Assembly (NCBI GenBank): GCA_021773355.1
Contig: JAJFKE010000047.1
Span: forward strand, 124,001-188,000
DNA: 64,000 nucleotides
Source of the DNA: Gammaproteobacteria bacterium
GTDB taxonomy: Bacteria > Pseudomonadota > Gammaproteobacteria > Pseudomonadales > Pseudohongiellaceae
Direction: 5' to 3'
A program made the position numbers and the translations under genes. This document shows, one piece after another, positions 39,101 to 48,992 of this stretch. Each line of letters opens with the position of its first letter. Within the stretch, counting starts at the first letter, position 1. The notes beneath the pieces are model-generated. The model saw only the letters and a program-made list of their open reading frames with translations. It was not told the DNA's origin and did not search any database.

Positions 39101-39802
39101 TGGTCTACGAGGGTCATTGAGTGTGCGCCGCTCGTTAATGCAAACACGTACCTCGTGGGCATCGAAATCATCCTGATCGATGAAGCGAACATCGTTGCTC
39201 GCCACCACCGGACAAGCGGTTTCCAAAGCTAATAACACGGCTGCGTCTATATAGTCTTCCTCTTCAGGCTTCCCCACTCGCTGCAATTCCAGGTAAAAAC
39301 TGTCTGGAAATAACTCCTGCCATTGCTGCAGCAATTTTTTGGCGAGTTCTGGCTCTTCCGCTAACAGGGCAGACCCCACATCGCTGTTTTGCGCCCCGGA
39401 CAATGCGATCAGTCCGTCAACCCTTCCTGCCAGTGCAGATTTGCGAACTACCGGTTCACTTTGACTCGGGTTCTCGGTATACAACTCTGAAATTAATTTT
39501 GTAAGACTGAGATAACCGGCCTGATTTTTTACCAATAAAACCAGACGAGTCTGTTTTGAGCGATCATCGCTTTCCACCAATACGTCACAACCACAAACGG
39601 GTTTAATCCCCGTTTTTAGAGCCGCACTATAAAACTTAATAAGGGAAAACATGTTCGACAAATCGGTAATAGCAACTGCGGGCATGGAAAGTGCGCGCAG
39701 TCTGGCGATAAGTGGCTTGACGGTAACCAGTCCATCGTTGATTGAAAACTCGGTGTGAAGCCGCAGGTGGGCGAAGGATTGATGCGTGGAGTTTTCGGAC
39801 AT
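36173..39802 (-). CDS. dnaE: DNA polymerase III subunit alpha
   Basis: A 1209-residue replicative polymerase. An N-terminal PHP domain (FAHLRLHTEFSINDGL) is followed by palm catalytic aspartates in PDFDVDFC (about residues 399-403) and LVKFDFLGLRTL, then PHP-proximal GPGRGSGAGS, a tandem HhH and an OB domain (PQTVAGVLHSIR). It is about 50 residues longer than E. coli (1160), partly through a low-complexity linker rich in Ser, Pro, Gly and Asn around residues 1100-1160 before the tau-binding tail. Operon position between rnhB and accA is conserved. Confidence 0.97.
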   Translation of the reverse strand: MSENSTHQSFAHLRLHTEFSINDGLVTVKPLIARLRALSMPAVAITDLSNMFSLIKFYSAALKTGIKPVCGCDVLVESDDRSKQTRLVLLVKNQAGYLSLTKLISELYTENPSQSEPVVRKSALAGRVDGLIALSGAQNSDVGSALLAEEPELAKKLLQQWQELFPDSFYLELQRVGKPEEEDYIDAAVLLALETACPVVASNDVRFIDQDDFDAHEVRVCINERRTLNDPRRPHNYTEQQYLKSAQEMAKLFEDIPEAIENAWEIVKRCNLTLKLGKPCLPNYPVPDNMEMEQYFSDLSSEGLKKRLSSLYGEDYQSQDIEQPYWERLRFELGVINQMGFAGYFLIVMEFIQWSRDNGIPVGPGRGSGAGSIVAYALGITDLDPLKYDLLFERFLNPERVSMPDFDVDFCMEGRDRVIQHVAELYGKDAVAQIITFGTMAAKAVVRDVARVQSKPYALADKLSKLIPFEPGMTLKKAFEVEPLLGEFVDSDEDAQEIMEMAYKLEGITRNVGKHAGGVVIAPTKLTDFTPLYCDEAGQGLVTQFDKNDVETAGLVKFDFLGLRTLTIIDWAVKMINARAAEGEAKVDISRLPLTDEKVYKLLQKGETTAIFQLESRGMKDLIKRQVPNCFEDIIALVALFRPGPLQSGMVDDFIDRKHGRTRVVYPHPELEPVLSNTYGVILYQEQVMQIAQVLANYSLAGADILRKAMGKKNPQEMAKQRSLFLAGAAARDIDADLAESIFDLMEKFAGYGFNKSHSAAYALVSYQTAWLKTHYPACFMAAVLSADMQNTDKIVTLIDECRSMKLVIVPPDVNRGQFNFTVNDRDEIVYGLGAIKGLGEGPVDSILAAREQRPFTNLLDICQRVDSQNVNKRTMEALIRSGALDNMVAGDLDYSRALLSALLPQAMQAAEQSNRNHASGVDDMFGEIAPAGTEDADLSASNIKVRAWAEQHRLNVEKETLGLWLSGHPIDEFLPELSHITKDRLVNLRPERGPQTVAGVLHSIRTMKNKAGDTIAFLVLDDRSARLEVSLFAKEYEKYRETLQKDLIMVVECTVNVDDYSGGMRGRGKSVMTLSEARKRYAHRVALNLQAESLSSGFCEHLARILEPYRKPNVHPASVEPVSSLPAAGVDRSSGQNEGRSVNFGNNGQLQSPAEAEAPGCQVMVRYQRSDSIGCIMLGQEWTVSPADDLIQRLRLEYGKDKVVLSYK

Positions 39803-39920
39803 TTAGCAAGGTTCATAGGGTTGCGAGCAAGCCCACAATATACCCTTTTTTTAATCGAAAGTTTAGCGGCAAACGGCGTCTAGTATCTGTACGCTTCAGG
39901 TCACGCAAATTTGGAGTTAA

Positions 39921-40547
39921 TCAGAGAGCCCCTAAATCTGAAGCCAATTTAAGCACTCGTGCAACCGGTGCGAAAGTTCGTCGATGAATAGGAGTAGGCC
40001 CTAATGACTCCAGCGCCGCCAAATGTGCCGGCGTGGGATAGCCCATGTGACTGGCAAAACCATAGCCTGGGTATTGCGCGTCGAGCTCAAGCATTTCCTG
40101 GTCTCTGCTAACCTTCGCGACTATTGATGCCGCCGATATGCTTGGGATCAATGAGTCGCCTTTAACCACCGCCTGGCTAGGGTAACCCCATTCAGGACAG
40201 CGATTGCCATCCACATAGACGAAGTCTGGCTGTGGAGTCAGCGCCGCTACCGCGCGCCGCATCGCCAGCAGACTCGCTTGCAAAATATTTATCTGTTCAA
40301 TCTCTGCGACCGAGGCTCTGCCGATAGCATAGCAGCATGAACTTTCGACAATCGCCTTGAAGCATTCCAATCTTTGCTTGTGACTCAGCTTCTTAGAGTC
40401 ATTCAAGCCGAGGATCTGATTCTTGGGGTCCAATATTACCGCTGCCGCCACCACGTCTCCGGCAAGGGGTCCGCGCCCTACCTCGTCAGTGCCAGCCACT
40501 AGTTTAAAGGTGTCGCCCAGAGTGTGAATAGCAGATTCTGTGCTCAT
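39921..40547 (-). CDS. rnhB: Ribonuclease HII
   Basis: A 208-residue nuclease incising at ribonucleotides in DNA. The active-site block is [15 protein letters not shown] (D21 and E22 of the DEDD set), with the next acidic residues in FVYVDGN and the GSR-E-like motif [12 protein letters not shown]. It begins 3 bp after lpxB stops. Confidence 0.96.
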   Translation of the reverse strand: MSTESAIHTLGDTFKLVAGTDEVGRGPLAGDVVAAAVILDPKNQILGLNDSKKLSHKQRLECFKAIVESSCCYAIGRASVAEIEQINILQASLLAMRRAVAALTPQPDFVYVDGNRCPEWGYPSQAVVKGDSLIPSISAASIVAKVSRDQEMLELDAQYPGYGFASHMGYPTPAHLAALESLGPTPIHRRTFAPVARVLKLASDLGAL

Positions 40548-40550
40548 GGG

Positions 40551-41708
40551 TTACGACTCTGGTTCCCGCACTAGCTCGATAATAGCGTTCGCGGCCTGCT
40601 TGGACGCATCGAGTCGCAAGCTCTTATGAATTGAATCAAATTCCTGCATTAATTGATCCTGGTCTTCAGAGCCAGTCATAAACTTCACGATGTCGTTGTG
40701 CACCTTCTCTACAGTAAGCTGATGTTGAATATATTCAGGGACTAACTGTCTGCCAGCCAATAGATTTGGCAGAGCGACGAAGGGAATTTTCACCAGGCGT
40801 GAGGCTATGGCAAACGTAAAGGCAGCTAATTTATATCCTACAATCATCGGCCGCCGTAACAAGAGAGTTTCCAGAGTAGCCGTACCGGAAGACAGCACAA
40901 CCAGATCCGCCGCACTGATTGCTGCGTGAGAGTCATCCACCAATCTGAATTGCTCACCCTGAAAAATGCTACTTTCCTTAAGCAGGCCTGCTAACTGCAC
41001 CTTAGTGGAGGCACTGCTATAGGGAATCAAAAATTTCAATTGTGGACAGTCCTGCAAGGATTCCAGCGCTGCAGACAGAAATACCGGAGCGAGTCGCTTT
41101 ATCTCTCCACCACGACTGCCGGGCATCAGGGTAACCACCTGGTCATCAGGATTTAACTCGAAGCCTTCCCGGCACTCAAGTTTCTTATCGTCGAAACCAA
41201 TGGTATCGGCTAAGGGATGCCCCACACATTTTACTGCGACACCGTGTTGTTGGTAGATAGTCGTTTCAAAGGGAAACAGTGTAAGCATCAAGTCGACCGC
41301 ACGCTTGATCTTGTGAATCCTCTTTTCGTGGTAAGCCCACACGCTTGGACTCACATAGTGCACGGTTTTTATTTTCCGTTGCCTTAACTCGACTTCCAAA
41401 CGTAAATTAAAGGCAGGACTGTCTATGCCAATGAAAGCTACAGGTGGGTTCTCGACAAAATATTCACGCAGGCGTTTTTTCAGTGCGAATAACTCGGGCA
41501 GCCTACCCAGTGGTTCGACAAAGCCCATAACCGAAAGACGCTCCATCGGGTTCATAGATCGAAAGCCCAGAGCAATCATATCTGGACCACCGACTCCCAC
41601 AAATTCAGCATCGGGAAAATCCTCACGCAAAGCCAACATCAAACCAGCGCCCAGAATATCACCGGACTTCTCTCCAGCGACGATTCCAAAAATGGGGGCT
41701 TTGCTCAT
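40551..41708 (-). CDS. lpxB: Lipid-A-disaccharide synthase
   Basis: A 385-residue GT19 glycosyltransferase joining UDP-2,3-diacylglucosamine and lipid X on the inner face of the membrane. Motifs: GEKSGDILGAGLM at the N-terminus, FIGIDSPAFNLRLE, YVSPSVWAYHEKRIHKIK and LMPGSRGGEIKRL. It is in the lpxD-fabZ-lpxA-lpxB-rnhB order found across the phylum. Confidence 0.97.
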   Translation of the reverse strand: MSKAPIFGIVAGEKSGDILGAGLMLALREDFPDAEFVGVGGPDMIALGFRSMNPMERLSVMGFVEPLGRLPELFALKKRLREYFVENPPVAFIGIDSPAFNLRLEVELRQRKIKTVHYVSPSVWAYHEKRIHKIKRAVDLMLTLFPFETTIYQQHGVAVKCVGHPLADTIGFDDKKLECREGFELNPDDQVVTLMPGSRGGEIKRLAPVFLSAALESLQDCPQLKFLIPYSSASTKVQLAGLLKESSIFQGEQFRLVDDSHAAISAADLVVLSSGTATLETLLLRRPMIVGYKLAAFTFAIASRLVKIPFVALPNLLAGRQLVPEYIQHQLTVEKVHNDIVKFMTGSEDQDQLMQEFDSIHKSLRLDASKQAANAIIELVREPES

Positions 41709-41784
41709 AAGTAGGGCTTAGTGGCTTGTTTCAGTTATCGCCCCTTTTTCTGAGGCAGTTTATCTGCTCAGGAACGCGTACAAT

Positions 41785-42558
41785 TTATCGATGAATGCCC
41801 TTTTCGGACTTCAATAGAGAGTCAATCAAGATCTGCAGGGCTTCGCACTCTTCTCCCATGACTTGCAATTCCACGATCGCTTCTTGCAGAGAGTGGCCGC
41901 GAAGATAAATGACTTTGAAAGCGGTACGAAGCGTTTTGATGGTGTCTTTGTCGAAGCCACGTCGCTCAAGACCAATACTATTGATTGCTCTTACGGCAGC
42001 TGGCTGCCCACTTACAATCATATAGGCTGGGACGTCGTGATCGATGTGAGTTACTCCACCAACCATGGCATGGGCACCGATTTTCAGAAATTGATTGACC
42101 CCGGCATAGCCGCCAAGAATTGCCCAGTCATCCACCTCAACATGGCCCGATATGCCGACGTTGTTGGCGAATACTGTATTACTTCCTACCATGCAGTCAT
42201 GGGCTATATGCACATAGGGCATTAGTAAATTATCGCTACCGAGGCGAGTAAGACCTCCGCCTACGCCGGTACCTCGATGTAAATTGCAGCCTTCGCGAAG
42301 AATATTGTTATCGCCTATTTCCAGCCAGGACTCTTCTCCCGCAAACTTCTTGTCCGCCGGGTCCTCACCCACAGAACTGAATTGAAATATGCGGTTATTC
42401 TTTCCAATCCTGGTATTGCAGCGGATAAGAACATGGGAATCGATGACCGTACCGGCAGCAATTTGCACATTCGGCCCAATGATTGTCCAGGGTCCAATTT
42501 TTACATCGGAATCTATTTCAGCCTTTGGGTCTATTCTGGCGCTGGAATCAATCGACAT
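41785..42558 (-). CDS. lpxA: UDP-N-acetylglucosamine O-acyltransferase
   Basis: A 257-residue left-handed beta-helix enzyme with hexapeptide repeats throughout ([26 protein letters not shown]). The catalytic histidine lies in YVHIAHDC. Reaction: transfers 3-hydroxyacyl from ACP to UDP-GlcNAc, the first step of lipid A synthesis. It overlaps fabZ by 11 bp, coupling the two enzymes that compete for the same acyl-ACP. Confidence 0.97.
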   Translation of the reverse strand: MSIDSSARIDPKAEIDSDVKIGPWTIIGPNVQIAAGTVIDSHVLIRCNTRIGKNNRIFQFSSVGEDPADKKFAGEESWLEIGDNNILREGCNLHRGTGVGGGLTRLGSDNLLMPYVHIAHDCMVGSNTVFANNVGISGHVEVDDWAILGGYAGVNQFLKIGAHAMVGGVTHIDHDVPAYMIVSGQPAAVRAINSIGLERRGFDKDTIKTLRTAFKVIYLRGHSLQEAIVELQVMGEECEALQILIDSLLKSEKGIHR

Positions 42559-42997
42559 CCACCTTCCTCTCAGCGCACATTATGGTCATAGTTCCTACCA
42601 GCTCTTCAGCTACGGAAGCACGACAGGCAAACTTATAAATACCTCTTTTATTGGCAACAATTTCAGCTTCGAGCGTTAGGCAATCTCCTGGTACTACCGG
42701 CCTTCTCAAGCGCACATCGTCCGCCCCCACAAAATAGTAGAGATACCCATCTTTGGGCTTCTTCTCCTGACTCTTAAATCCTAACACTCCTGCAGCCTGA
42801 GCCAGAGCTTCAATTATAAGTACTCCAGGCATAATCGGCTGGTTAGGAAAGTGGCCATTGAAGAAAGGCTCATTTACGGTGACATTCTTATAGGCCACAA
42901 TCGATTTACCTAATTCAATTTCAACCACCCTGTCTACCAACAAAAAGGGATAGCGCTGCGGCAGGTATTCTTTTATTTCATCGACATTCATGATCAT
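42548..42997 (-). CDS. fabZ: 3-hydroxyacyl-ACP dehydratase FabZ
   Basis: A 149-residue hot-dog-fold enzyme with catalytic H49 ([14 protein letters not shown]) and E63 ([10 protein letters not shown]). It dehydrates 3-hydroxyacyl-ACP in fatty acid elongation. The start [10 protein letters not shown] could also be read from the third codon. A 93-bp gap separates it from lpxD upstream. Confidence 0.97.
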   Translation of the reverse strand: MIMNVDEIKEYLPQRYPFLLVDRVVEIELGKSIVAYKNVTVNEPFFNGHFPNQPIMPGVLIIEALAQAAGVLGFKSQEKKPKDGYLYYFVGADDVRLRRPVVPGDCLTLEAEIVANKRGIYKFACRASVAEELVGTMTIMCAERKVDVD

Positions 42998-43090
42998 GTG
43001 CTGTTCTCTGTACGGTCATGCACACGAGTAGGATGTGCGACTAGGTTAGTGTGCTGCATTATTATTCAAGCCTACCTCAGAATTAGTTAC

Positions 43091-44122
43091 TTAGCCTTTA
43101 TCGGTAGAATTCTCAATTTCTTTCAGTCTCTTGGAGATACTATCCAACTGCTGAAACCGCAGAGCATTTCGTTTCCACTGAGCTGTCTTCATTTGAATAG
43201 TGCCGGAGGAATACTTGCCGGCCTCGGTGATGGATTGACTAACCAGCGACATTGCACTTACCTGAACTTTATCAGCAATAGATATATGGCCTACAGCTCC
43301 CGAAGCTCCACCCATAATGCAATAGCGACCTACGGTTACACTGCCGGCTATGGCAACACAGCCGCAAATAATACTGTGCGCACCAATTTTACAGTTATGC
43401 GCAATTTGTACCTGATTGTCTATTTTTACACCATTGTGAATTTCCGTGTTCTCAAGCGCACCGCGGTCTATGGTCGTGCCAGCGCCAATCTCAACATCAT
43501 CGCCGATAACTACGCTACCCAACTGGTGAATTTTTACCGACTTTGTTCCATCAAAAGCGAAACCAAAACCGTCTGCACCAACAACACTGCCTGAATGTAT
43601 TTCTACGTTGAGCCCTAGCGTAATCCGATGATATAAAGTGACGTTGCTATGTAATCTGCAAGATTCGCCCAACACGGCAGCTTCTCCAACGTAACAGCCA
43701 GCTCCAACAACCACATTGTCGGCCAAGCGAGCGTCGGCTTCTATAACAGCATTTGCACCGATACTTACATTTTTTCCCAGCACTGCTGTCTCGTCAACAC
43801 AAGCGCTTGCGTGAATCCCGGCAGGGTTTTTGGGAGAGTTATCAAAAAATTGTGTCGCTTTGGCAAACGCGACATAGGGAGAAGCGGAAATCAGTTTGTT
43901 TCCAGGACAACTTTCGATAAATTTTTCTTCGATAAGGATTGCAGAAGCCCTGCTACTTACAAGCTGTTCTGCGTAGATGGGATTGCTCAAAAAACTGAGC
44001 TGTCCTGGTCCAGCACCCTTTAGAGTAGCCAAGCCAGTTATTTCACATTGCTCATCGCCGATTAGTTTGACGTCAAGTAACTCTGCTAGGGCTGCCAGTG
44101 TGTAGCTTTTATTATGTGTCAC
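43091..44122 (-). CDS. lpxD: UDP-3-O-(3-hydroxyacyl)glucosamine N-acyltransferase
   Basis: A 343-residue enzyme with an N-terminal uridine-binding domain (SYTLAALAELLDVKLIG), a hexapeptide-repeat beta-helix (KNVSIGANAVIEADARL onward) and a C-terminal helical ACP-binding end (RFQQLDSISKRLKEIE). The catalytic histidine is in VQIAHNCKIG. It catalyses the third step of lipid A synthesis. It starts 30 bp after skp. Confidence 0.97.
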   Translation of the reverse strand: MTHNKSYTLAALAELLDVKLIGDEQCEITGLATLKGAGPGQLSFLSNPIYAEQLVSSRASAILIEEKFIESCPGNKLISASPYVAFAKATQFFDNSPKNPAGIHASACVDETAVLGKNVSIGANAVIEADARLADNVVVGAGCYVGEAAVLGESCRLHSNVTLYHRITLGLNVEIHSGSVVGADGFGFAFDGTKSVKIHQLGSVVIGDDVEIGAGTTIDRGALENTEIHNGVKIDNQVQIAHNCKIGAHSIICGCVAIAGSVTVGRYCIMGGASGAVGHISIADKVQVSAMSLVSQSITEAGKYSSGTIQMKTAQWKRNALRFQQLDSISKRLKEIENSTDKG

Positions 44123-44152
44123 CTGACACTAACCTGATCGGGAATACTCCCT

Positions 44153-44674
44153 CTATTGTTCGCCTTGCGAATTTTGGTTTAACTTTGCGGTAACCTTAGC
44201 GGTAATGTCTAATACCGGCGCAAAATAAGGGGCACTATCCACGTTTAGAATTAGGTCGTAGCCACCTTCAGCTACAACGTCTGTCACTGCAGCCGCCAAT
44301 TCTGCCTGCATACTTTCCAAGAATTGCTGATTCTTTGCCTGCAGCGCCGTTTGTACTCTTTCTGAAATCAATTGCAACTGAACCTGTAAATCTTGCGCAT
44401 CAGAATTCATGCGACTAATTTCCTGTTCGCTCATTACCGCCTCATTCTGTTGAAATTCTTCGCGTAGTGCATTCAACTGCTCAGTCAAATCTGTGGCCCT
44501 CGCTTCATCTGAACTAAATTCCTGCTCTAATTCCTCTTGCACGATTCTAGCTGCATCTGAGTTAAATAATGCCTGTAAGGCATTCAACACACCTATCTTG
44601 GTGCCCTGAGCAGCGGCGCCTTGAGAAACAAGTACCAGACTGATACAGACAATTAGACTCTTAAATGTTTTCAC
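44153..44674 (-). CDS. skp: Periplasmic chaperone Skp/OmpH
   Basis: A 173-residue exported protein: signal peptide (about 1-22, SQGAAAQG), then TKIGVLNALQALFNSDAA and long coiled-coil arms (about 45-125, rich in Glu/Gln). The arms form the cavity that shields unfolded outer-membrane proteins. It lies between bamA and lpxD, as usual. Confidence 0.93.
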   Translation of the reverse strand: MKTFKSLIVCISLVLVSQGAAAQGTKIGVLNALQALFNSDAARIVQEELEQEFSSDEARATDLTEQLNALREEFQQNEAVMSEQEISRMNSDAQDLQVQLQLISERVQTALQAKNQQFLESMQAELAAAVTDVVAEGGYDLILNVDSAPYFAPVLDITAKVTAKLNQNSQGEQ

Positions 44675-44815
44675 GGTAATTCTCCAATTCTTGCTCTAGC
44701 TGCCAAATTTTTATTCAGCAAAAATATTACTAATTAATCACACATGAAATGCGCTCAACTCACGCAGTTCAATCCAATATTGGGCCTTACTTGTACTGGC
44801 TGTACTAAGAGCTAA

Positions 44816-47491
44816 CTAAAAGCCATTTCCAACTGTAAAATCGAAACTCTTTGTATCGTCTCCATCTTTTCCAAATGGCTTCGCCACATAAAATGTGAGC
44901 GGACCGAAAGGAGAAATATAGGTGACGCTGATACCAGCGGAATATCTAAATTCACCGAAATCGAAATCCGTACAGTTTTTCAGCAGTGTCTGCCGTTCTG
45001 TACAATTAGACGAAAACACATTTCCTGCATCAATAAAGAAAGCCGATCGTACTTGCCCAGACTGCTCTATAAATGGCAGTGGAAATAACAGCTCCAATGT
45101 CGCAGTGGCCAGTATATTACCACCAAAACTGTCAAAATCCTCATCCAGAAAGAAATTTTGTACGGCCAGCGCTATGTCCTGATTTCCACTGGCGTCCAGC
45201 ACCGGCTGGCCATTTTCGTCAAATAGAGGAACTGTTTCATAGCCCACATCTCGGTTGAAACCAACAGCGGAACCATCTTCGCGGCGCTGGATTTCGCCGT
45301 TCTCATCGCGCAGAAGAGTGAGCCCAAAATCAGTAAGATATCGCGCTCCAGGGGTACTCTGCGGGCCCAGGCTGTTTTCTTCGAAGCCACGGACGACACC
45401 TGAGGACTGCAGACCGCCGGCGAAATAATTATTAAAGAACGGAAGCTCGGTAGTATCACCATAACCGATGCCATAACCCAGATTCGTCCTCAAGCCAACT
45501 ACCCAACTCTGATCGCGAGTGAGCGGCCAATACATCTGATTGTTGTAATTGATGCTCGCATATTGCAAATCACTACCCGGCAAGGTTACTTCGAGACCCA
45601 CGCTATGAAGTGTTCCATTAGTAGCCATTTGGCCTCGATTTAGAGTATTTCGAAACCAGTTTCCAGTGATTGTGAAATTATCGAAAGTATCGCCAAATTT
45701 ATCCACGAAACCCTTTTCAGGATTCGATTGCAACTGCAGGGGACTAAGATTGGATACGTCTCCTAATACGGCATCGACTACCGGGCCATCAAAAGCATTC
45801 GCATTTGCTGGTGTAATTACGTATTTATCAATACCTTCGAAAAAGGTTGGACTGGAAACAATTTCTTGCACAGAACCTAGGCCCGCACTCAATTCTGTAT
45901 GAGTGTAACCAAAATCAAAACCTAGTAGTTCAATTTCGCTCAGGGGATAGCTAAAGCTAAAAGAGCCACCAAATGAAGAGGTGTTGAAATCGGATACATT
46001 GAAAGGTGATTCAATTTTTTGGGCAAACAGGTTAAATCCTCGACTCACCCCATCCGCAGTGAAGTAAGGATCGAGGTATTGAAAGTTCAAGCCGGTTTGA
46101 AAACGACTCTTATTGATACCAATGCCTACTGTTTTACCCGTTCCTAAAAAGTTTTGCGCCTGCAGGCTGGAACTGATGAAAAAATTGCCGTTGCCGCCGG
46201 TTCCTACTTGGAGACTAATCGCACCAAAATTCTGTTCTAATACATCGTAGTTGACGTCGATCTGATCTTCTGTGCCAGCTACTTCCAAGGTGTCCACTTC
46301 GACAGTTTCAAAATAACCTAGTCGTTCCAGCCTTATCTTCGATTGTTCTATTTGCAAACTTGATGCTGGCGCCGATTCGAGTTGTCGCATCTCTCGTCTT
46401 AGAACATCATCTGCGGTTGATGTGTTGCCTGCGAAGTTTATTCGATTAACGTAAGTACGATTTCCTGGCTCAATAAAAAATGTAACATCGACCGTCTGAT
46501 CTTCTTCGTTGACTTCCGGTACACCGGTAGCCTCAGCAAAGGCGTAGCCTAGATTACCGAGAAACTGCACCATGATTTCTTCCGTACCGGTAACCAAGCC
46601 TTGAGAATAAATTTGTCCCGGACGCACGAATACAGCGGCGCGCAGCAAATCTTCAGCATCCACAAGGTCGCCGGCAAGATCGACTTCGTTAATAGTGAAC
46701 AAATCCCCTTCGTTTACATTAACGGTTATATAGACTTCTTTTCGATCGGGTGTGATGGAGATAGGTGTTGAATCGATATTGAATTCGACATAGCCATTGT
46801 CGAGGTAGAAAGATTCGAGGCGTTCCAAGTCACCAGAAAACTGTTCGCGAGAATAGCGATCGCGCCTACTAAGAAAAAGATACCAAGGCTTGGTACCAAG
46901 TTCGAACAAGCCAAACAGGTCTTCTTCGCTGAAAGCTTCGTTGCCAACAATATTTATATGACGTATTCGGGATTCTTCACCTTCATTAATATTGAGGCTG
47001 ATTGCCACACGGTTTCGAGGCAACTCTTCCACTTCAATCTCAACCGCAGCCCCATAGCGACCCCTCGAAGAATAGACGTCTTGTATTCCTTGTCGAATAA
47101 CTTCAAGCGCTGCACGTGTAAAAATTTGGCCTTCTGCAATGTCGGCGGTCGCCATGTTCTCGATAATGTCCTCAGTCTCGAGAACGCTATTTCCTTCTAT
47201 TGTAATTTCAGCAACCGACGGCCGCTCCAAGACGGTGATTACCAGAATGTTTCCTTCACGAGATACTTCAATCTCATCGAAATATTCAGACTGGGATAAC
47301 TCGCGAATAATTTGTGCCGAGGTGCCGGCGGTAACTTCATCACCGATACCCACAGGCAACAGGTTGTAGATTATTCCGGGTGATATGCGTTGATAGCCAT
47401 CGACAATAATATCGGCTATTACGAATTCTTGGGCGTTGAGGGACTTTGAAATTCCAAAAGCCACCAACAAACAAAAAATAACTTTTTTCAT
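44816..47491 (-). CDS. bamA: Outer membrane protein assembly factor BamA
   Basis: An 891-residue protein: signal peptide (about 1-21, SLNAQ), five POTRA domains (about 22-420; first YQRISPGIIYNLLPVGIGDE) and a 16-strand barrel ending in FDFTVGNGF. The loop-6 lid motif appears as VRGFEENSLGPQ, containing the V/I-RGF core. It is about 80 residues longer than E. coli BamA (810); extra length lies in the barrel loops, including an Asp/Asn/Gly-rich segment in the region after VRGF. Role: inserts barrel proteins into the outer membrane. Confidence 0.97.
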   Translation of the reverse strand: MKKVIFCLLVAFGISKSLNAQEFVIADIIVDGYQRISPGIIYNLLPVGIGDEVTAGTSAQIIRELSQSEYFDEIEVSREGNILVITVLERPSVAEITIEGNSVLETEDIIENMATADIAEGQIFTRAALEVIRQGIQDVYSSRGRYGAAVEIEVEELPRNRVAISLNINEGEESRIRHINIVGNEAFSEEDLFGLFELGTKPWYLFLSRRDRYSREQFSGDLERLESFYLDNGYVEFNIDSTPISITPDRKEVYITVNVNEGDLFTINEVDLAGDLVDAEDLLRAAVFVRPGQIYSQGLVTGTEEIMVQFLGNLGYAFAEATGVPEVNEEDQTVDVTFFIEPGNRTYVNRINFAGNTSTADDVLRREMRQLESAPASSLQIEQSKIRLERLGYFETVEVDTLEVAGTEDQIDVNYDVLEQNFGAISLQVGTGGNGNFFISSSLQAQNFLGTGKTVGIGINKSRFQTGLNFQYLDPYFTADGVSRGFNLFAQKIESPFNVSDFNTSSFGGSFSFSYPLSEIELLGFDFGYTHTELSAGLGSVQEIVSSPTFFEGIDKYVITPANANAFDGPVVDAVLGDVSNLSPLQLQSNPEKGFVDKFGDTFDNFTITGNWFRNTLNRGQMATNGTLHSVGLEVTLPGSDLQYASINYNNQMYWPLTRDQSWVVGLRTNLGYGIGYGDTTELPFFNNYFAGGLQSSGVVRGFEENSLGPQSTPGARYLTDFGLTLLRDENGEIQRREDGSAVGFNRDVGYETVPLFDENGQPVLDASGNQDIALAVQNFFLDEDFDSFGGNILATATLELLFPLPFIEQSGQVRSAFFIDAGNVFSSNCTERQTLLKNCTDFDFGEFRYSAGISVTYISPFGPLTFYVAKPFGKDGDDTKSFDFTVGNGF

Positions 47492-47576
47492 TTGCGCTGC
47501 ATTCTCAATTTATTGTGTAACTTGGCGGCGAGTTATAAATATTTTCTTCTATTATTTCTTCGTACAATTATCGATT

Positions 47577-48968
47577 TCACAACAATCGATTTACGTCATT
47601 GTAAATAGCTAAAACCATAATGCCTGAAATCAGCAACAATCCTAGTTGCAGACCAAAGGCTTGAATTCTCTCCGGCACCGGGCGTCTTATAACTGCCTCG
47701 ATCGCGTAATAAAGCAGATGACCACCATCCAATACAGGAATCGGTAGCAAATTAAGCACCCCTAAAGAAATACTTAACAAGGCTAAAAAACCTAAATAAA
47801 CATGGAGACCGTATGAAGCTGTCTCTCCTGCCACCTGTGCAATCGTTATCGGCCCGTTAATATTTTTTATTGAAATTAAGCCAACAACCATTTTCTTTAC
47901 GGAATCAAGTACAAAGACCGACTTGTCCCAAGTCTCTTGCAAAGCTGGTTGCACTGCAGAAATTACATTGTAATTTACCTGTCGCTGCATCTCAGGCGGC
48001 AGCAATTCCGCCAAAGTGGTTTCTTTTACATAGGCTCCAATACTGCCTATTTCGGTGCCATCTTCTAAAATTGCTGCTGTCGGTCGCAAGCGTAAGTCTG
48101 TTTCGATTCCACCACGTTTGACCACTACATTCAGCGTGAGTTCCGGACTGGTTCTTATAACCTCGACCCAGTGAGTCCAGCCACGTATGAGGTGGCCATC
48201 TACCGCAACGATTTCATCACCCGCTAACAATCCAGCGGCCTGTGCAGCACCGCCGGGGACCAGACTGGCTATTATCGCCGGAATCTCGAATTGAATAATG
48301 CCTAAATCAGCCACCGGATTCGGTGCCGTTTCTGCTCCCATCCAGGCATCGATTGGCAATATTATTTCACGCAGACTACTGGAATCAGCCGGATCCACAG
48401 TCAGAGAAATAGTGCCAGTCTCTCCAAGGCGCGCAAGCATTTGCAGGCTAACTTGCTGCCAGATTATAGTTTCCTGACCATCAACCGCTAAAATTTCATC
48501 GCCTGCTCGCAATCCTGCACGATCAGCGACTGAATCCTCAATGACGTTATTGACAACCGGTGCTATCCCAGAAATTCCATAGGTAATATTGATTAACCAA
48601 AATACAAATATTGCCAACAGGAAATTCGCGATGGGTCCTGCGGCGACGATTGCCATTCTCTGCCATAGTGGTTTACAGGCGAAGGAGAGGTGCTTCTGAC
48701 TCGCTGGAACAGAGCTACTGTCAGTGACAGTGGTATCTTCCTGCCCCAGCATTTTCACGTAACCGCCTAGTGGAATCGGTGCGATAACATACTCCACACC
48801 GTCCTTGCCTATCCAGCTTTTGGCAGCCTTGCCAAAGCCGATGGAGAAGCGCAATACCTTTACTCCACAGCGCCTGGCAACCCAAAAATGACCAAATTCG
48901 TGGATTGTCACCAATATGCCCAGTGTAACCAACAGGGCCAATACGCTTATTATAATTTCAAGTATCAT
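47577..48968 (-). CDS. rseP: Site-2 protease RseP
   Basis: A 463-residue intramembrane zinc metalloprotease. The zinc site is H23-E24-x-x-H27 (VTIHEFGHFW); the third ligand is in PIPVLDGGHLLYY. Two tandem PDZ domains occupy the periplasmic loop (RAGLRAGDEILAVDGQE and QAAGLLAGDEIVAVDGH). Role: completes the cleavage of anti-sigma-E factor under envelope stress. It lies upstream of bamA, itself a classical sigma-E target, though I saw no sigma-E promoter in the 85-bp gap. Confidence 0.96.
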   Translation of the reverse strand: MILEIIISVLALLVTLGILVTIHEFGHFWVARRCGVKVLRFSIGFGKAAKSWIGKDGVEYVIAPIPLGGYVKMLGQEDTTVTDSSSVPASQKHLSFACKPLWQRMAIVAAGPIANFLLAIFVFWLINITYGISGIAPVVNNVIEDSVADRAGLRAGDEILAVDGQETIIWQQVSLQMLARLGETGTISLTVDPADSSSLREIILPIDAWMGAETAPNPVADLGIIQFEIPAIIASLVPGGAAQAAGLLAGDEIVAVDGHLIRGWTHWVEVIRTSPELTLNVVVKRGGIETDLRLRPTAAILEDGTEIGSIGAYVKETTLAELLPPEMQRQVNYNVISAVQPALQETWDKSVFVLDSVKKMVVGLISIKNINGPITIAQVAGETASYGLHVYLGFLALLSISLGVLNLLPIPVLDGGHLLYYAIEAVIRRPVPERIQAFGLQLGLLLISGIMVLAIYNDVNRLL

Positions 48969-48992
48969 GATGTTGCTTCAAGGTGATTCGCT

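Noticed and set aside
47492-47576. Sigma-E promoter in front of bamA
   Set aside because: No GGAACTT-like -35 with a matching -10 was visible in the rseP-bamA gap.
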